Positions 42,081 through 54,829 of a stretch of DNA of 64,000 nt are shown one piece after another. Position 1 is the stretch's first letter. The number at the start of each line of letters is the position of its first letter. Where the stretch lies: positions 124,001-188,000 of the forward strand of contig SKCR01006524.1 of NCBI GenBank assembly GCA_019454045.1, written 5' to 3'. The notes under the pieces are model-generated. The model worked only from the letters and a program-made list of their open reading frames with translations, had not been told where the DNA came from and did no database searches. Source of the DNA: Zanthoxylum bungeanum (taxonomy: Eukaryota; Streptophyta; Magnoliopsida; Sapindales; Rutaceae). Made by a program: the position numbers and the translations under genes.

Positions 42081-44345
42081 GACATTAATGCCAAATATTC
42101 ATTCTTGTATTGTCGATTGGGACCTCCCTGCCAAGACTTCATTCGTGTATGTAGACTGGGATGTTCATGTCAAACCTTCCTTATTGTATTGTCGAGTAGG
42201 ATATCCATATTAAGTCTTCTTATGATATTGTGTCGAGTGGAACCTCCTCATATGCAAAGTTTTCATACGATGTCATGTCGAGTGGCACCTCTATATTTTC
42301 CAAGTACTCATATGATGTCATGTCGAGTGACACCTCCATATTTACCAAGTACTCATATGATGTCGTGTCGAGTGACACCTCTAAATCCGTCACGTCTCGG
42401 CATTTGTCGATCACGAAATGTCAACCAATCATGACTTCCCTCAGTCGACAATAATGAATATACCTCTTATTCGATTGGACGAACAATGGGCCTTTAAACC
42501 TTTCTAGGCCATTCCTCAAATATCAATGCAACCCTAGTGGGACTTACGAGGTGTTTTAAGCAGGAATTCGAGGCGCAAAATGGAGTGTATAAGAAAGGTT
42601 TTTGAGACTCCTTTTGTTCCATTCACAAATTTTATCTTGATTCAACAAGTTAGGAGAAGTCTCAAGCCTTCAAGGTATTCTTCAAAACCCTTCTTGTGTT
42701 CTTGTGTTCTTCAATATCTTTAATTATTCATAACGTAGATTCAAGCTATTCTTAGTTAGAATAGGTTGTTTGATCTTTTGAATTGTGGTGAAATAATTGG
42801 AATTATTTTTTAGGAGCTTGATCTCTAGGGAGTAGTGATTGTAGGAAGTTTAGTTTTTGTATGCTTGTTGTTTGGAGAATGTCGAGTGAAGAGTCTCTGG
42901 ATAGCCTAGGTGCTCAAATTGACAGATATGTTGAATCATCGTCAAGTGAGTCGAGTGATCTTGAAACATATAAGGATTGGTCGCATGAAGATCTTATTGA
43001 GGTTGGACTTATAACGATTGTTGAGCCACCTCTTGGGGTTCCTATTCATACATGTATTGTCGAGTGGTACATCCATGTCAAATCTTCATTCATGCATGTC
43101 GACTAGAATGCCTTCACACCAAGTCCCCATACATGTATTGTCGAGTGGGACATCCATGTCAAATCTTCATTCATGTACGTCTACTGGAATGCCTTCACAC
43201 CAAGTCTTCATACATGTAGTGTCGAGTGGGACATCCATGTCAAATCTTCATTCATGCATGTAGACTGTAATGCCTTCACACCAAGTCTTCATACATGTAG
43301 TGTCGAGTGTGATGTCTATGTCAAGTCTTCATTCATGCATGTCGACTGGAATGCCTTCACACCAGGTCCCAATACATGTAGTGTCGAATGGGACATTAAT
43401 GCCAAATATTCATTCTTGTATTGTTGATTGGGACCTCCCTGCCAAGACTTCATTCGTGTATGTAGACTGGGATGTTCATGTCAAACCTTCCTTATTGTAT
43501 TGTCGAGTAGGATATCCATACTAAGTCTTCTTATGATATTGTGTCGAGTGGAACCTCCTCATATGCAAAGTTTTCATACGATGTCATGTCGAGTGGCACC
43601 TCTATATTTGCCAAGTACTCATATGATGTCATGTCGAGTGACACCTCCACATTTACCAAGTACTCATATGATGTCGTGTCGAGTGACACCTCTAAATCTG
43701 TCACGTCTCGGCATTTGTCGATCATGAAATGTCAACCAATCATGACTTCCCTCAGTCGACAATAATGAATATACCTCTTATTCGATTGGACATACAATGG
43801 GCCTTTGAACCTTTCTAGGCTCTTCCTCAGATATCAATGCAACCCTAGTGGGAATTACGAGGTGTTTTAGGCGAGAATTCGAGGCGCCAAAATAGAGTGT
43901 ATAAGGATGGGTTTTGAGACTCCTTTTGTTCCATTCACAAATTTTATCTTGATTCCACAAGTTGGGAGAAGTCTCAAGCCTTCAAGGTATTATTCAAAAC
44001 TCTTCTTGTATTCTTCAATATCTTTAATTATTTATAACGTAGATTCAAGTTGTTCTTAGTTAGAATATGTTGTTTTATCTTTTGAATTGTGGTGAAATAA
44101 TTGGAATTGTGTTTGAGGAGTTTGATCTTTAGGGAGTAGTGATTGTAGGAAGTTTAGTGTTTGTATGCTTGTTGTTTGGAGAATGTCGAGTGAAGAGTCT
44201 CTGGATAGCCTAGGTGCTTAAATTGACAGATATGTTGAATCATCATCAAGTGAGTCGAGTGATCTAGAAACATATAAGGATTGGTCTCATGAAGATCTTA
44301 TTGAGGTTGGACTTATAACGATTGTTGAGCCACCTCTTGGGGTTT
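41764..44345. repeat. Direct duplication of a 1.3-kb segment
   Basis: Copy 1 is about 41764-43041 and copy 2 about 43075-44345, offset 1304-1311 bp and nearly identical. Each copy contains 81-bp repeats, the 50-bp repeats, a TATA-like promoter stretch and the first 50 or so codons of the extra ORF. Copy 1 ends by running back into the repeats, so it holds only a stub of the ORF (ATG at 42879). Copy 2 leads into the full ORF. Confidence 0.92.
42230..42400. repeat. Short repeats of about 50 bp
   Basis: Three to four copies of a unit with GATGTC(A/G)TGTCGAGTG and CAAGTACTCATAT. The same block recurs at about 43540-43700 as part of the larger duplication. Confidence 0.85.
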
Positions 44346-46408
44346 CTACTGATGCGACACCTCTTAGGAAATTTCCAGCCGTGGGGGAGTCGAGTGGGAC
44401 TGCAAGTACTAGTGAACCAACAAATTTTCTAACCAAAAATCCTGCTAGTCGCGTGACTGAAAGATCAATGAGAGAAATGAGGTTGACATATTGGTTTCCA
44501 AATTCTATAGAAGTGAAGTTAGCCATGTCGACTGAGAGGATAGATTACAAAGTTCCAGGGTGGATTGAGTTTTATGAACGACCTTTTGCGGATGGATTTA
44601 GGTTTCCAATACCAAAGTTAGTTTGGGAAGTTTTAAACCATTATGAGTTAGCTCCTTCTCAATTGACGCCAAACACTTAGAGGATCATGTTGTCGATTGA
44701 ATGTATGGCCTTTGAACTAGGCGTGTTGTTTGAAGTAAAGGACTTATTATACACATATTACTTAAAGGAGCATCTGACAGAAAATAGGAGATACACTTTG
44801 TATCTTCGCCAAAAGGAAAAACACTTAGTATCTGGACATCCAACAAATGATAAGGGGAACTGGATGTTCTATTATTTCTTTGTGATGGGTGAGGGTGTTT
44901 TTGGGTCGGCTGGAGCAGGTCGAATCCCAGAGTTCTGGAGTTTGACGAGTGAGTATTAAATCTTACACATGCATTATTTTCGAGTACTTAGGTGAATGAG
45001 ACTAATGTCTTTATCCTGCAGGTCCTTATCGAAATAGGTCGTTTGAAACTACTAGTCGAATCATTTCAAACACTAAAGCCATCCTTACTATGCCCGCTGA
45101 AGATATGGATTGGAGAATCATCTTGGTAGAGAGAATGTTGAGGTCGACTCCGTTGTGGAAGGAAATCTATGATCCAGAGGTATCCATTTGGCCCTCGTAA
45201 ACACGTTTTAGCAGTGATCTACTCTAATTGGGCGAATCGAAATATATACGGAGAGCCAATTTTTTTAAAGGCTTTAACGTCTGAAGAATTTTTATGCGCA
45301 GCTGATATCATGTCAAAGCCATTCAAAGTGTCACCAGTCGATGAGCTGAAGAGCAGAAGGAAAGCCAAGAGGGCCAAAGGGAAGGAACCAGAAGCGAAAA
45401 TGGTCGAGATCCCAAAGCTAAAAGAAATATTTTCGGCTGAGGCTAACATTACGAAAGGACAGTCGACTGAAATGACTGTGACGACAAAGAAAAGGAAAGC
45501 TACTGTTGAGGTGGATGATGACTTAGAGAATGTCATTGTAAGGATTCATCATGGGTCGACTACGATCTCAGATCCTTCGAGTCTTTCCAAGTTCATCAAA
45601 GGGCTTCTCATTGAGGAGGATGAAAACAGGCTCACTGAGATAGGTCCAATAAAAGCGATGAAGAAAGCTGCAGCCTTAAGTTACCAAGTATGTATCTCTC
45701 AAGATCTATTCTTTTAATATTTCTTTTATTTTTTGGTCAAATGAGAGCTAACTTTGAGTTTTTAAGAAAATGGAATGTAGCCTATTTATGCAGCAGTATG
45801 CCGAGTCGAGTCAAATGAGGATAAGAGAATTGGATAAAACCAATACTGCAATAAGGAATGAAGCAGCTGAGTTGAAGTCTGGACTAGATGCTTCTGAGAA
45901 AAAGGGAAAAGGGATGGAGAAAGAATTGAAAGAGACCCAGATGATACTTAAAGTGGAGAGCGAAGTATCTGAAGCTACACTTGAAGCCTACAAGCAAGGC
46001 TTTAACAATGTGAAGAAAGCAAATGAGCAGCTGTTTGAGCAACTCGAGGTGATTGCCCTTGAATCCATGATAAAAGAGAGAAGCAACTTGATGAAGGAGT
46101 ATCTTGAGGGGAGACACGTCGCATGGAAGCCTGAAAAACGGATCCAAGAGAATGATAGGCTGGTGGCTAGGCTTTCTCTTTCCAGTGAAGATGGAGAAGA
46201 AGAGAAAATAGAAGAGGTTCAATTGAAGGAGATTGGTGATAAGAAAGCTGCAATAGCTGAAGTTGAGATGGTGATGGCTGAAGGTCAGGAAAATGAAGGT
46301 GAAGATGTTGATCCAATGGGAGTCGGCTCCGCTTCTCAAGATCATGATGTTCCCATTGGTGTCAACGTTGTTTCTGAAGACCAGCTAATCGAGACTCCAG
46401 AAGCTTAA
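44183..46408 (+). pseudogene. Tat antisense extra ORF, three exons, disabled
   Basis: It runs opposite to pol and ends about 26 bp from the pol end. Exons: 44183-44948, 45022-45687 and 45767-46408, with clean introns (GTGAGT...CTGCAG and GTATGT...TTTAAG). Exon 1 encodes a domain with REMRLTYWFPNSIEVKLA, VPGWIEFYERPFADGFRFP and GNWMFYYFFVMGEG. This resembles the putative gypsy-type transposon domain (Pfam PF04195 type) found in extra ORFs of plant Tat elements. Exon 2 has basic and acidic low-complexity segments. Exon 3 is a coiled coil with an acidic tail. Stops at 44219 and 44678 and a frameshift near 45177 disable this copy. The unit-1 duplicate has CAA where 44219 has TAA. Its function is unknown. 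Confidence 0.75.
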
Positions 46409-46433
46409 ATTTATAATTTGTTTATAAGTTATA

Positions 46434-47677
46434 CTACACCAAGCATATCATCCGTGACTTGCAATTTGTAAGCTCTTTGCCCAACGACCTTTGTAATAAA
46501 GTATGGACCTTCCCAGTTCGGTCCAACTTTACCATCCCCAACTTCCTTGGTGTTTTGGAAAACTTTACGCAAGACCCAATCTCATTTTTTAAAGGTTTCG
46601 CTCCTAATATTTTTGTTGAAGTACTTGACCATTCTCTACTGATGGGCTGCAAGTCGTATAGAAGCTCGTTCTCTTAATTCATCAATAGTATCAAGACTAT
46701 GACTCATAAGTTGTCGATTCGAATCTTCATCAAGCCATTGGTAGCGTGGGGAGGGGATGCTTTCCTCTGCTGGAATTACTGCTTATGTTCCAAATACTAT
46801 AGAGAATGGGGTTTCTCCAATGGATGATCGGATCGTTGTTCTGTAGGACCACAAGACTCATGGGAGTTCTTCTGCCCACGCTCCTTTTTGATTTGTCCAA
46901 TCTTTTCTTCAATATGTTCATAATTATTTTGTTGGATGACTCGGCTTGACTATTAGCTTGTGGGAAGCGTGGGGTCGAGAAGCTCAACTCGATTCCCCAA
47001 TTCTTGCAGAAGTCTTGGAAATGATGGCTGATGAACTGTGAACTATTATCAGTCATAATTTCTCTAGATATCCCGAATCGGCATATGATATTCTTCCAGA
47101 CGAAAGTTTGTACTTCTTTATCTCGTATCCTGGCAAAAGATTCTGCTTCAATCCACTGAGAGTAGTAGTCTATAAGTGCCAACATGTAGACTCGTTGTCC
47201 CGGGGCTGTTGGAAGTTTCCCAATGATATCCATCCCCCACTTCATGAATGACCAAGAAGAAAGAATATGATTGAGTTTCTCTGGTAGTAGGTGTGAGACT
47301 GGGGCGAATATTTCACATTTCTCATATTTTCTTATGTAGCCTGCAGAGTCAGTTCTCATGGTAAGACAATAGTAATTTGTCGAGTGGGCTCGACATGCCA
47401 AGCTTCTCCCTTCTGAATGGTTCCCATATTCTCCTTCATGTAGTTCCGCCAACACGTGTTGCGCTTCTTCATAGGTGAGGCGCTTAAGGTAGGGTTCGGA
47501 GAAAGATATTTTCAGTAGTTGTCCATCATAAATAGTGAACCTGACAGCTTGTCTTTGGATTCTCCTGGCTTCATTTTTGTCTTCTGAAAGCGTGACATAT
47601 TTGGGTACCTTACAAGGGGTGTCATCCATGTATCGACTGGAGTAATTGAGATGACCTCTTTTGTTTCTTCCTCCCAA
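46434..47677 (-). pseudogene. Tat integrase
   Basis: Open from 47677 to 46730. It has a zinc-finger-like N-terminus (only partly conserved) and a catalytic core with aspartate in MDIIGKLPTAPG, aspartate in EIMTDNSSQF and glutamate in QANSQAESSNKII, the D-D-E triad. The C-terminal part continues in another frame to about 46434, so at least one frameshift is present. Integrase inserts the cDNA into the genome. It meets the antisense ORF tail to tail. Confidence 0.85.
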
Positions 47678-47862
47678 ATAGCTGGCTACTGTAAGTATAC
47701 TATTAGAATAGATTGAGGTTTGTCCCCTAACATGGTCGAACCAAGAGTGGCCAATGCGTCTGCTTGAGAATTTTCATTTCTTGGAACTTGTATTATCGTT
47801 AGTTCCTCAAATGTCGACTGGAGATCTTTCACCTTTTGTAAGTAGGACGCCATTTGTGGGTC

Positions 47863-48444
47863 TCATGCCTGATATGACCCTTGGAATTGGTTGACGATCA
47901 ATTGAGAATCAAATTTTACTTCTATCCTTTTGGCTCTAAGTTCTTTGGCCAAAGTTAGACTATCTATTAATGCCTCATACTCTGCCTCATTATTGGTAAC
48001 TTTAAAACCACATTTTACTGCTTGTTGTAGCATGTCATCTACAGGAGTAATGATCACCACCCCCAACCCGCAACCTCTCTTATTACTGGATCCATCGACT
48101 GTAAGTTTCTAAGGTGTAGTTGAATGGACACAACGGACTTCTGATTCAGCTATGACTTGAAGGCCGGTATTGAAATCAACTATAAAATCTGCTAAGGCTT
48201 GAGATTTGATTGCAGTCCGAGGTTGGTAAGTGATATCATGTTCTCCAAGTTCCACAGCCCATTTTGATAATCTCCCGGACAACTCCAGTTTATAGAGTAT
48301 GCTTCTCAAATGATATGGAGTATAAACTGTGATTGGATGCCCTTGAAAATAGGGGCATAGCTTCCGAGATGTCGTTATTAAGGCCAACGCCAATTTCTCC
48401 ATTTGGGTGTACCGTGACTCCGCATCTAGCAATGTTTTACTCAC
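47863..48444 (-). pseudogene. Tat RNase H and additional archaeal-type RNase H
   Basis: 48444-48109 carries the usual gypsy RNase H end (ESRYTQMEKLALALI, then GRLSKWAVELGEHDITYQPR). 48066-47863 carries a second RNase H-like domain (NNEAEYEALIDSLTLAKELR, then FDSQLIVNQ), the aRH type typical of Tat. The two parts are separated by stops or frame changes. The first removes tRNA and RNA template; the second is a lineage-specific addition. Confidence 0.85.
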
Positions 48445-48618
48445 ATAGTAGACTGTGAGTTGTGTTCATTCTTCTTCTCTGATCAAAACTGCGCTGACTG
48501 CGTGTTCAGAAACTCCTAAGTAGAGAAAAAGTCTTTCATTGACGAGTGGTTTCGACAGTAGTGGTAGGGAAGTCAGATAGCTCTTGAGCTCTTTCAAAGC
48601 TTCTTCGCAGGCTTCGGT

Positions 48619-49335
48619 CTATTCGAAGTTCTTCATTTTTTTGAGAGCTGAAAAGAATAAGAAACTTTTATTTGTTGACTTGGAGATAAATCTATTCAGA
48701 GCTGCAATCCTCCCTGCAAGTCGCATGACATCTTTTGGGTTGGTGGGTGAGGGAATATCAAGGATGGACTTGATCAGGTCTGGATTTGCTTCTATACCTC
48801 GTCGAGTGACCATGTAGCCTAGAAATTTTCCTGAAGCGACTCCGACGACGCATTTTATGGGATTCAACTTCATCCCATACTTTTTCATTATGTTGAAAGC
48901 CTCGTCTAGGTGAGTCAGATGTTGTTCAGCTTTGGTCGATTTTACTAGCATGTTGTCTATGTATACCTCCATGGTTTTCCCAATTTGTTGGGAGAACATC
49001 TTGTTGACTAGACGTTGATAGGTAGCTCCAGTATTCTTGAGTCCGAATGACATCACCTTGTAACAATATATACTCATGTTGGTGACAAAAGTTATCTTCT
49101 CTTGGTCATTTGGATGCATGGGGATTTTATTGTAGCCTGGATAAACATCCATGAAGCTTAACAGCTCATGCTCATTTGTAGCATCAACCATTGAATCAAT
49201 GTGAGGCAATGAGAATGAATCTTTTGGACAAGCTTTGTTCAAATCTGTGAAGTCAATGCAAACTCGCCACTTTCCATTCTTCTTCCGAAACACTACGACG
49301 TTTGCGAGCCACTCGGGATACTGCACTTTTTTGAT
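48619..49335 (-). pseudogene. Tat reverse transcriptase, cut by Copia B
   Basis: Open from 49326. Motifs are VVFRKKNGKWRVCIDFTDLN, KDSFSLPHID, LSFMDVYPGYNKI, VMSFGLKNTGATYQ and YIDNMLVKS. In active gypsy RTs the last reads YIDDMLVKS, so the second catalytic aspartate is asparagine here. The N-terminal part (up to IKKVQYPEW) is cut at 49335 by the end of the Copia B LTR and should continue beyond 64000. Confidence 0.88.
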
Positions 49336-51382
49336 TGTTGGGTTTCTAGGTTAGTCCCAAGATCTATTCAAGCAAGAAATCATATGCGAATACAACAAAG
49401 AAGCATGGCGGAATCATACTTACATTGATCGGTTATGCGATGCGAGGAACGACAAAACTTTTTCTCCCTTCATTGAGCTCTCGGTAATGGACTGTTTTGT
49501 CCTCCTCCATTTTCGGTCATCACTTCCATGGATGCTCCAAGCTCCAAGCTTTGCAAATGGTGATTCCATGCTCACAAGTTGGTTTCCCTATCACCTTCGG
49601 ATGACCCTTCATGTGCTAGTATTGGAAAAATTGCCACAATCTTTCCTTGTTCTTCTTCTATGTCTCGGCCAAGCAAGAAATGAGAAGAAAAATGGCTTCC
49701 AAAAGCCGAATGGGAGAGAAGGGAAATTTTGGCTCCAAAGCCATGTGAGTGATTTAGAGAGAGAGAGAAATTGTGTTGTGTATATGGTTTTTAATTTTCC
49801 AAAAATCAAGTACCAAAAACAATTACCAATTATCCAAAAAAAGGTACAAGACTTAAAGTCTTCAACCACCTCCATCAATCAATGAATAGTGACTGGTTGT
49901 CAATCACTCAAAGTGACAAGACATCCATCACTTGAATGACGAGTGATGTGACGCGTGATGTGACTTGTGGGCCGCACTTGAATTCGAAATGCGAGTGCGC
50001 CCGCAAACACTCCCGGGCTCGAGTTCGCTAATTCCGAATCAACGAATTTTACGTTGCGACGTAATTAAATCAAATTTAATTAAATAATTATGCATAGCAA
50101 AATTACTATTCACGTCGCTAGCGAATTAATTCTAAATTAACTTGTTCGCCCGAATTAAAATCTAATTTTAATTCTGCGTCGAAATCCAATTTCGTATAAT
50201 ATATCGAATATATTATTTTATCGATTAATTCCAAATTAATCGTTCTCTCTCTTTAAATAATATTTTATCCCAGATAAAATATCTCCGTAATTAATCCCAG
50301 ATTAATTTTCTCTCTCTTATAATTAATCCAAGATTAATAAAGTGCGAGTCATACGTCATCGATGAATCTTCGGGAAGCGACCCATGAGATCCCCTGATAT
50401 GTTGGCAGTAAATCCGATCGTCGGACTATCCGAACACGTACGTACCTAGTACTACGTTTTTACCGATTTACAAGACATGGTTGGCTTCTAGCAAAGCACC
50501 GTGCCTACCCAATTTACAGAAATATTCTTATAGGAATATGTGATCTATATCAGGCGTAGTATACGTAGTATTGCGTATTACGATCCAGCATCGGATGTCA
50601 CGTGCAAGGCCTGGGGCTGGAATTGTGTCTGCCCCGTACGAAGCACATATCGGATCTCTGGTAACTAGTCTTTATAATCGGATAATCATGACCTAGTCAT
50701 ATTATCCCGATGACTGCAGTACATAAGAGCACTAGTTCTGTATCCTACGTGATCATCATCTCCACTATGACTGGAGTGATACTTCCGTCTTGACATCACA
50801 CCCAATACACTACGATTCTCAATATACCCAGAAGAGGCGTACACGGAACCTGTTAAAGCCCTGGACGACCAAAACCAAAGTATATTGATTGTCGCAAGCA
50901 TTAGCGGTGCAAGTCTCAGGTTAAGACCAAATACACCTACCCTGATTCGGACTTCCATAGACACATAGTCATACTACCAATGGAATTCCGAGGGGTCTAT
51001 CCAGAGCGAAGTTGTTTCCGTACTATCGGTAAACACAACCTCCTATTACACTTGCATGAGTATCCTATACCCAAATATATGAGAATTATGTCGTTATGCT
51101 CCCACAATGTGCACAAGTGTAATACTAGTCTTTTACGTATTATCGATGTCCAATCTCGATAATACTCTTACTAGGGATATTTAATGATTAAACCTTCGTG
51201 GATTGATACTGTCTCATATCATCTCAATCCGGAACTAATCATATAGACCTTCTATCATTTATACATCTTGGTAATCTAATTACAAATGATAAAAGGGTAA
51301 TTTCCTTTGTCACATAGTTAATTTGTACAACAACACCATGATCTGTACAAATAGTGATGCTATGGGTCATAATTGTCCAACA
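49336..51382 (-). repeat. Copia B 3' LTR
   Basis: 2047 bp. In element orientation it starts TGTTGGACAATTATGACCC and ends AACCCAACA. It is homologous to the solo LTR at 24091-26124. Contains the conserved hairpin array at about 50030-50345. A GA-rich run occurs at about 49760-49770. Confidence 0.9.
50030..50345 (-). other. Hairpin array in the Copia B LTR
   Basis: Plus-strand hairpins, arm and loop: TTAATTAAAT (CAA), GAATTAAAAT (CTA), GAAAT (CCA), ATAATATAT (CGA), CGATTAATT (CCA), ATATTTTATC (CCA), AATTAATC (CCA), ATTAATC (CAA). The loops are the complements of the TNG loops in the solo LTR, as expected for the opposite orientation. Confidence 0.9.
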
Positions 51383-51397
51383 ATCTCCCACTTGGCC
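51383..51397 (-). other. Copia B polypurine tract
   Basis: Minus strand GGCCAAGTGGGAGAT directly before the LTR start TGTTGGAC. Confidence 0.85.
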
Positions 51398-51399
51398 TA

Positions 51400-54300
51400 T
51401 AGCCAATCACTCAAGTGTCCTACACCCGAACTATGTACGATTCGCTCAAACTTCTGCTGAGAAAAAGCTTTCATCAGCGGATTTGCATGGTTATCATCTG
51501 ATGCGATTTATTCGATCATCACATCGCCACGATGTATGATCCGAACGAATCAGATGAATATTTGAAGTATATATCTGGATCGTTGATGAGACCATTAATT
51601 CTTTAGCCTGTGTTGTAGCCTAGCTCAACTGCTAACAGAACTACTCCTAATCTAATTAGGATTATTATCGATCCATAAGGCTTCTATTGCTGCCTCAGCT
51701 GCAGCAATATTCCGCTTTTGTTGTTTATTCAGTAATAGTATCTTGCTTGGAAGATTTCCAGCTCATTGTTCTGTTATTCAAACTATATAGTACATTTGTT
51801 ACGATTTATAGTCGTTTTTGTCGGTTAGGAAACTTGCAGCAGTGAACCTAGTCACTTCAAGTTCTCCTTCTCCATAGTTTAAGAAAACATCATTAGTTCA
51901 TCTAAGATATTAAATGATGTTCTTAACATCAATCCAGTGACTATCACTTGGATTGGCCCGATTGTGACTCCACATGCTCAAAGCATATGAGACACCAGGT
52001 CGCGTACATTTCTTTCATTGTACGAGTTCTCGGAGAGTACGAACAACTTTTAGATCTATCCTAGTAGATCCTTATTCCTAGAATAAAGGTTGTTTCTCCC
52101 AAGAATTCTACGGAGAATTTTCATGAAAGCCAAGCTTTCACCGATTTTATTATGGGAAATATCATTTCCAAGAAATGACATATCATCATTATTTAGGACA
52201 TTCATTGTCAGTGCACTCCCACTAACCTTCTTATATACACAAGAATCATTTTCGTTTTGAATTAAATCATACACCATCATGATTACATCAAAACGATAAT
52301 TCCAAGAATGTTATGCTTGCTTCAATCCATCCATGGATCGAATTAACTCGCAAACCTTGTTTGCTTATTTTGGTACGAAAAAACCATCAGGATATTGTAA
52401 ACATCCTCCAAAAGGTTTCCGTTAAGGAAGGCGGTTTTGGCGTTCAGCTGCCATATTTCATGAATGAAACATGCAGCATTGGCAAGCATTATCCGAATGG
52501 ATTTAACCATGGCAACGAGTAAAAGGTTTCGTCGTAATCGACACAATGTTGATAACGATACATTTTCGCTACAAGCCCAGCTTAGTACATTGGTATGTTG
52601 CCTTCCACGTATGTCTTCCTTGAAGACTTATATAGTACCAATAGGCATAATGTCTTCCGGTACAACAACTAGTGTCCAAACTTGGTTGGTATACATGGAA
52701 TCCATTTCAGACTTCATGGCACTTTGCCATAATAGGGAGTCGATACCTTGTATCACTTCCTCATACGTAGTCAGTTCGTATTCCTCAATAAGATTGACAT
52801 CTTTATAAGGTGAGATCAGAAACCTATACCTCCCAGGTTATTTTCTGACTCTCTCCGACTATCGCGGTTCTTGTGTATTCAAAGATTATTGGTATAGTTT
52901 CATCATTGATGAACTATTTGTGTTCCATTAAGGAATCGGTGCCTTGAATAGTATTACTCCGATTTTCATCGAGTTTTACTTTTCTCCCACTTACCACTGT
53001 ATATAGGTGTTCCTCTTAGGAAAACCGCATGGCGAGCAACAATTACATTGTTCTCTTGTGAGTTGTATAAGTGTTATATTTTGGTTTCCCTAGGATAACC
53101 CATAACTTAGGCACTTATCCGATTTGGGTTTTAGTTTGGTATCATCCAAACATATGCCCAGCATTCCCAAATCTCCAGGAATGAGAAACCCGGTTTCTTT
53201 CCTGTTCATATCTAATATGAAGTCTGTCAAACAGATTTTATGGAACCTTATTCAAAATAAGTTTTGCACTGTTTAAAGCTTATCCCTTGAAGGAAATGGT
53301 AGCTCAGAGCGACTCATGATTAACCTTATCATGTCCAATAAAATTCGGTTTCTCTTTTCGGACACACCGTCAAATTGACGTGTTCCGGGAGGAGTCCTCA
53401 TTGAAAGAATATTATACTCTTTCAAGTATATGAGAAACTTATTGCTTAAGTATTTTCCACAACGGTCTAACCGTGACGGTTTTAATACTTTAGCCGATCT
53501 GTTTGTCTACTTCGTGTCGAAACTCTTTGAATTTATCAAAAGTTTCCGATTCGTGTTTCAAAAGAAACACATAACCATAATGCGATGCCACATCCGTAAA
53601 GGTCACGAAACATTCATATCAACATCTAGCCTAGCTAGACATGGGCCCACTTACGTCACTATGACCGAGGGCTAACAGATCGGTGGCACTTGCACTTTTA
53701 CCAAGTAAAGGTGTTTTAGGCACTTTGCCCAATAAACTAGATTCGTAGACATTATTTGAATAGAATCAAATCTGTCCTAGTATCCACTCTTCGAAAGTGT
53801 GGATATATGAGTCTTGTTAATTGTGTCTCAGACAACAATGCCACTTATAAGTCTCAACTGATTAATTCAGTTTGAGTTATTTGTTTGTCATGTCATACGT
53901 TTGAGATTTATTTATATTTATAAATACTGTTATTCACATCTAATGTGTTTATCTCAATATCATCTTTATAAATTAAAACACTTTAGTGTTCTAGAATATA
54001 AAGGTATACCTGCAACGGGTTAAACCCTGATATAAAGATAATGTTTCTAGTCAAACTGGTTACATTGTAACAGTTTCCTAATTTAAGTACACACCCGAAA
54101 GGTAGTTCCTAAACTTAGGTTTCTACTTTCTACGGTCAAAACAGCGACTATCGTCCCATTTCCGATTCGCAGATCAATCTCATCTGAAGTCAGTATCATG
54201 CTTGTCAGCAGATTCTGCACATCAGTACATATTTATGTACCACATTTAGTATCTAAAATCCAATTTTAATACTAATAGTGAACATGTTTATGACAAACAT

Positions 54301-54554
54301 ATTTGAAGTCAGAGCCTTGCCCCTTCTTAACTTCCTTCATGTCTGCCTTGTCCATGCAACAGTCACGCTTCAGTGACCCCGTTTGCCACAGTTTAGGCAG
54401 ACATCTTGGGATATGTCATATGTCTTCCCAGAAGATTATAATGATTTTGCCTTTGCCCTTTTTCCACACCCCAGAAGCCTTTGCCAAGCCTTGGCCTTCT
54501 GGGATGTCGAAGTAAAATGTGCCTTGCGCTTCTTGCCATATTGCAAACTCTGGC
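51400..54554 (-). pseudogene. Copia B gag-pol relic
   Basis: On the minus strand, from right to left. A gag zinc knuckle CLNCGKRGH lies near 54370-54400 and has lost one base before its last cysteine. A poorly preserved protease/integrase region follows at about 54250-53000. RT comes next, with VAMVKSIRIMLA and LNAKTAFLNGNLLEDVY (52546-52343), then NENDSCVYKKVSGSA (about 52260-52210), where the catalytic YVDD reads NNDD. RNase H traces follow (AAAEAAIEALW, about 51720-51680). Many stops and frameshifts leave no functional protein. The ZnF-to-PPT span of about 3.1 kb is somewhat short for Copia. Confidence 0.8.
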
Positions 54555-54829
54555 TTTCCCACTCATTTAACTTAATATTTTGTATAGTTTCTTGAGTTTT
54601 ATGAACGTTTTGATGTGTTTTATTGTTATTTTGCAGATAAATAAAGTTTGGACAGCACTGGAGGCAATTTGGGGCAAAACCGGACAAAAATGCGTCAACC
54701 GGGTTATTTTCGTCTTATTCGCGTCGCGACGCAGGAGCACTGCGCGCCGCGACGCCCAGCGTGTGCCGGTTCTGCTAAAATGCGCCATGGTCAACGGGTC
54801 AACAATTAGAAAAGTTTGACTTTGCTAAA

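Noticed and set aside
39461..42400. Regular repeats as a CRISPR-like array
   Set aside because: Units are contiguous with no unique spacers, and the context is a plant retrotransposon.
41114..42434. Several open frames of 75-180 codons with repetitive peptides (HSCMSTGMPSHQV-like)
   Set aside because: They are translations of the 81-82-bp tandem repeats. Frames stay open because 81 is a multiple of three, several frames are open at once, and there is no domain or codon bias.
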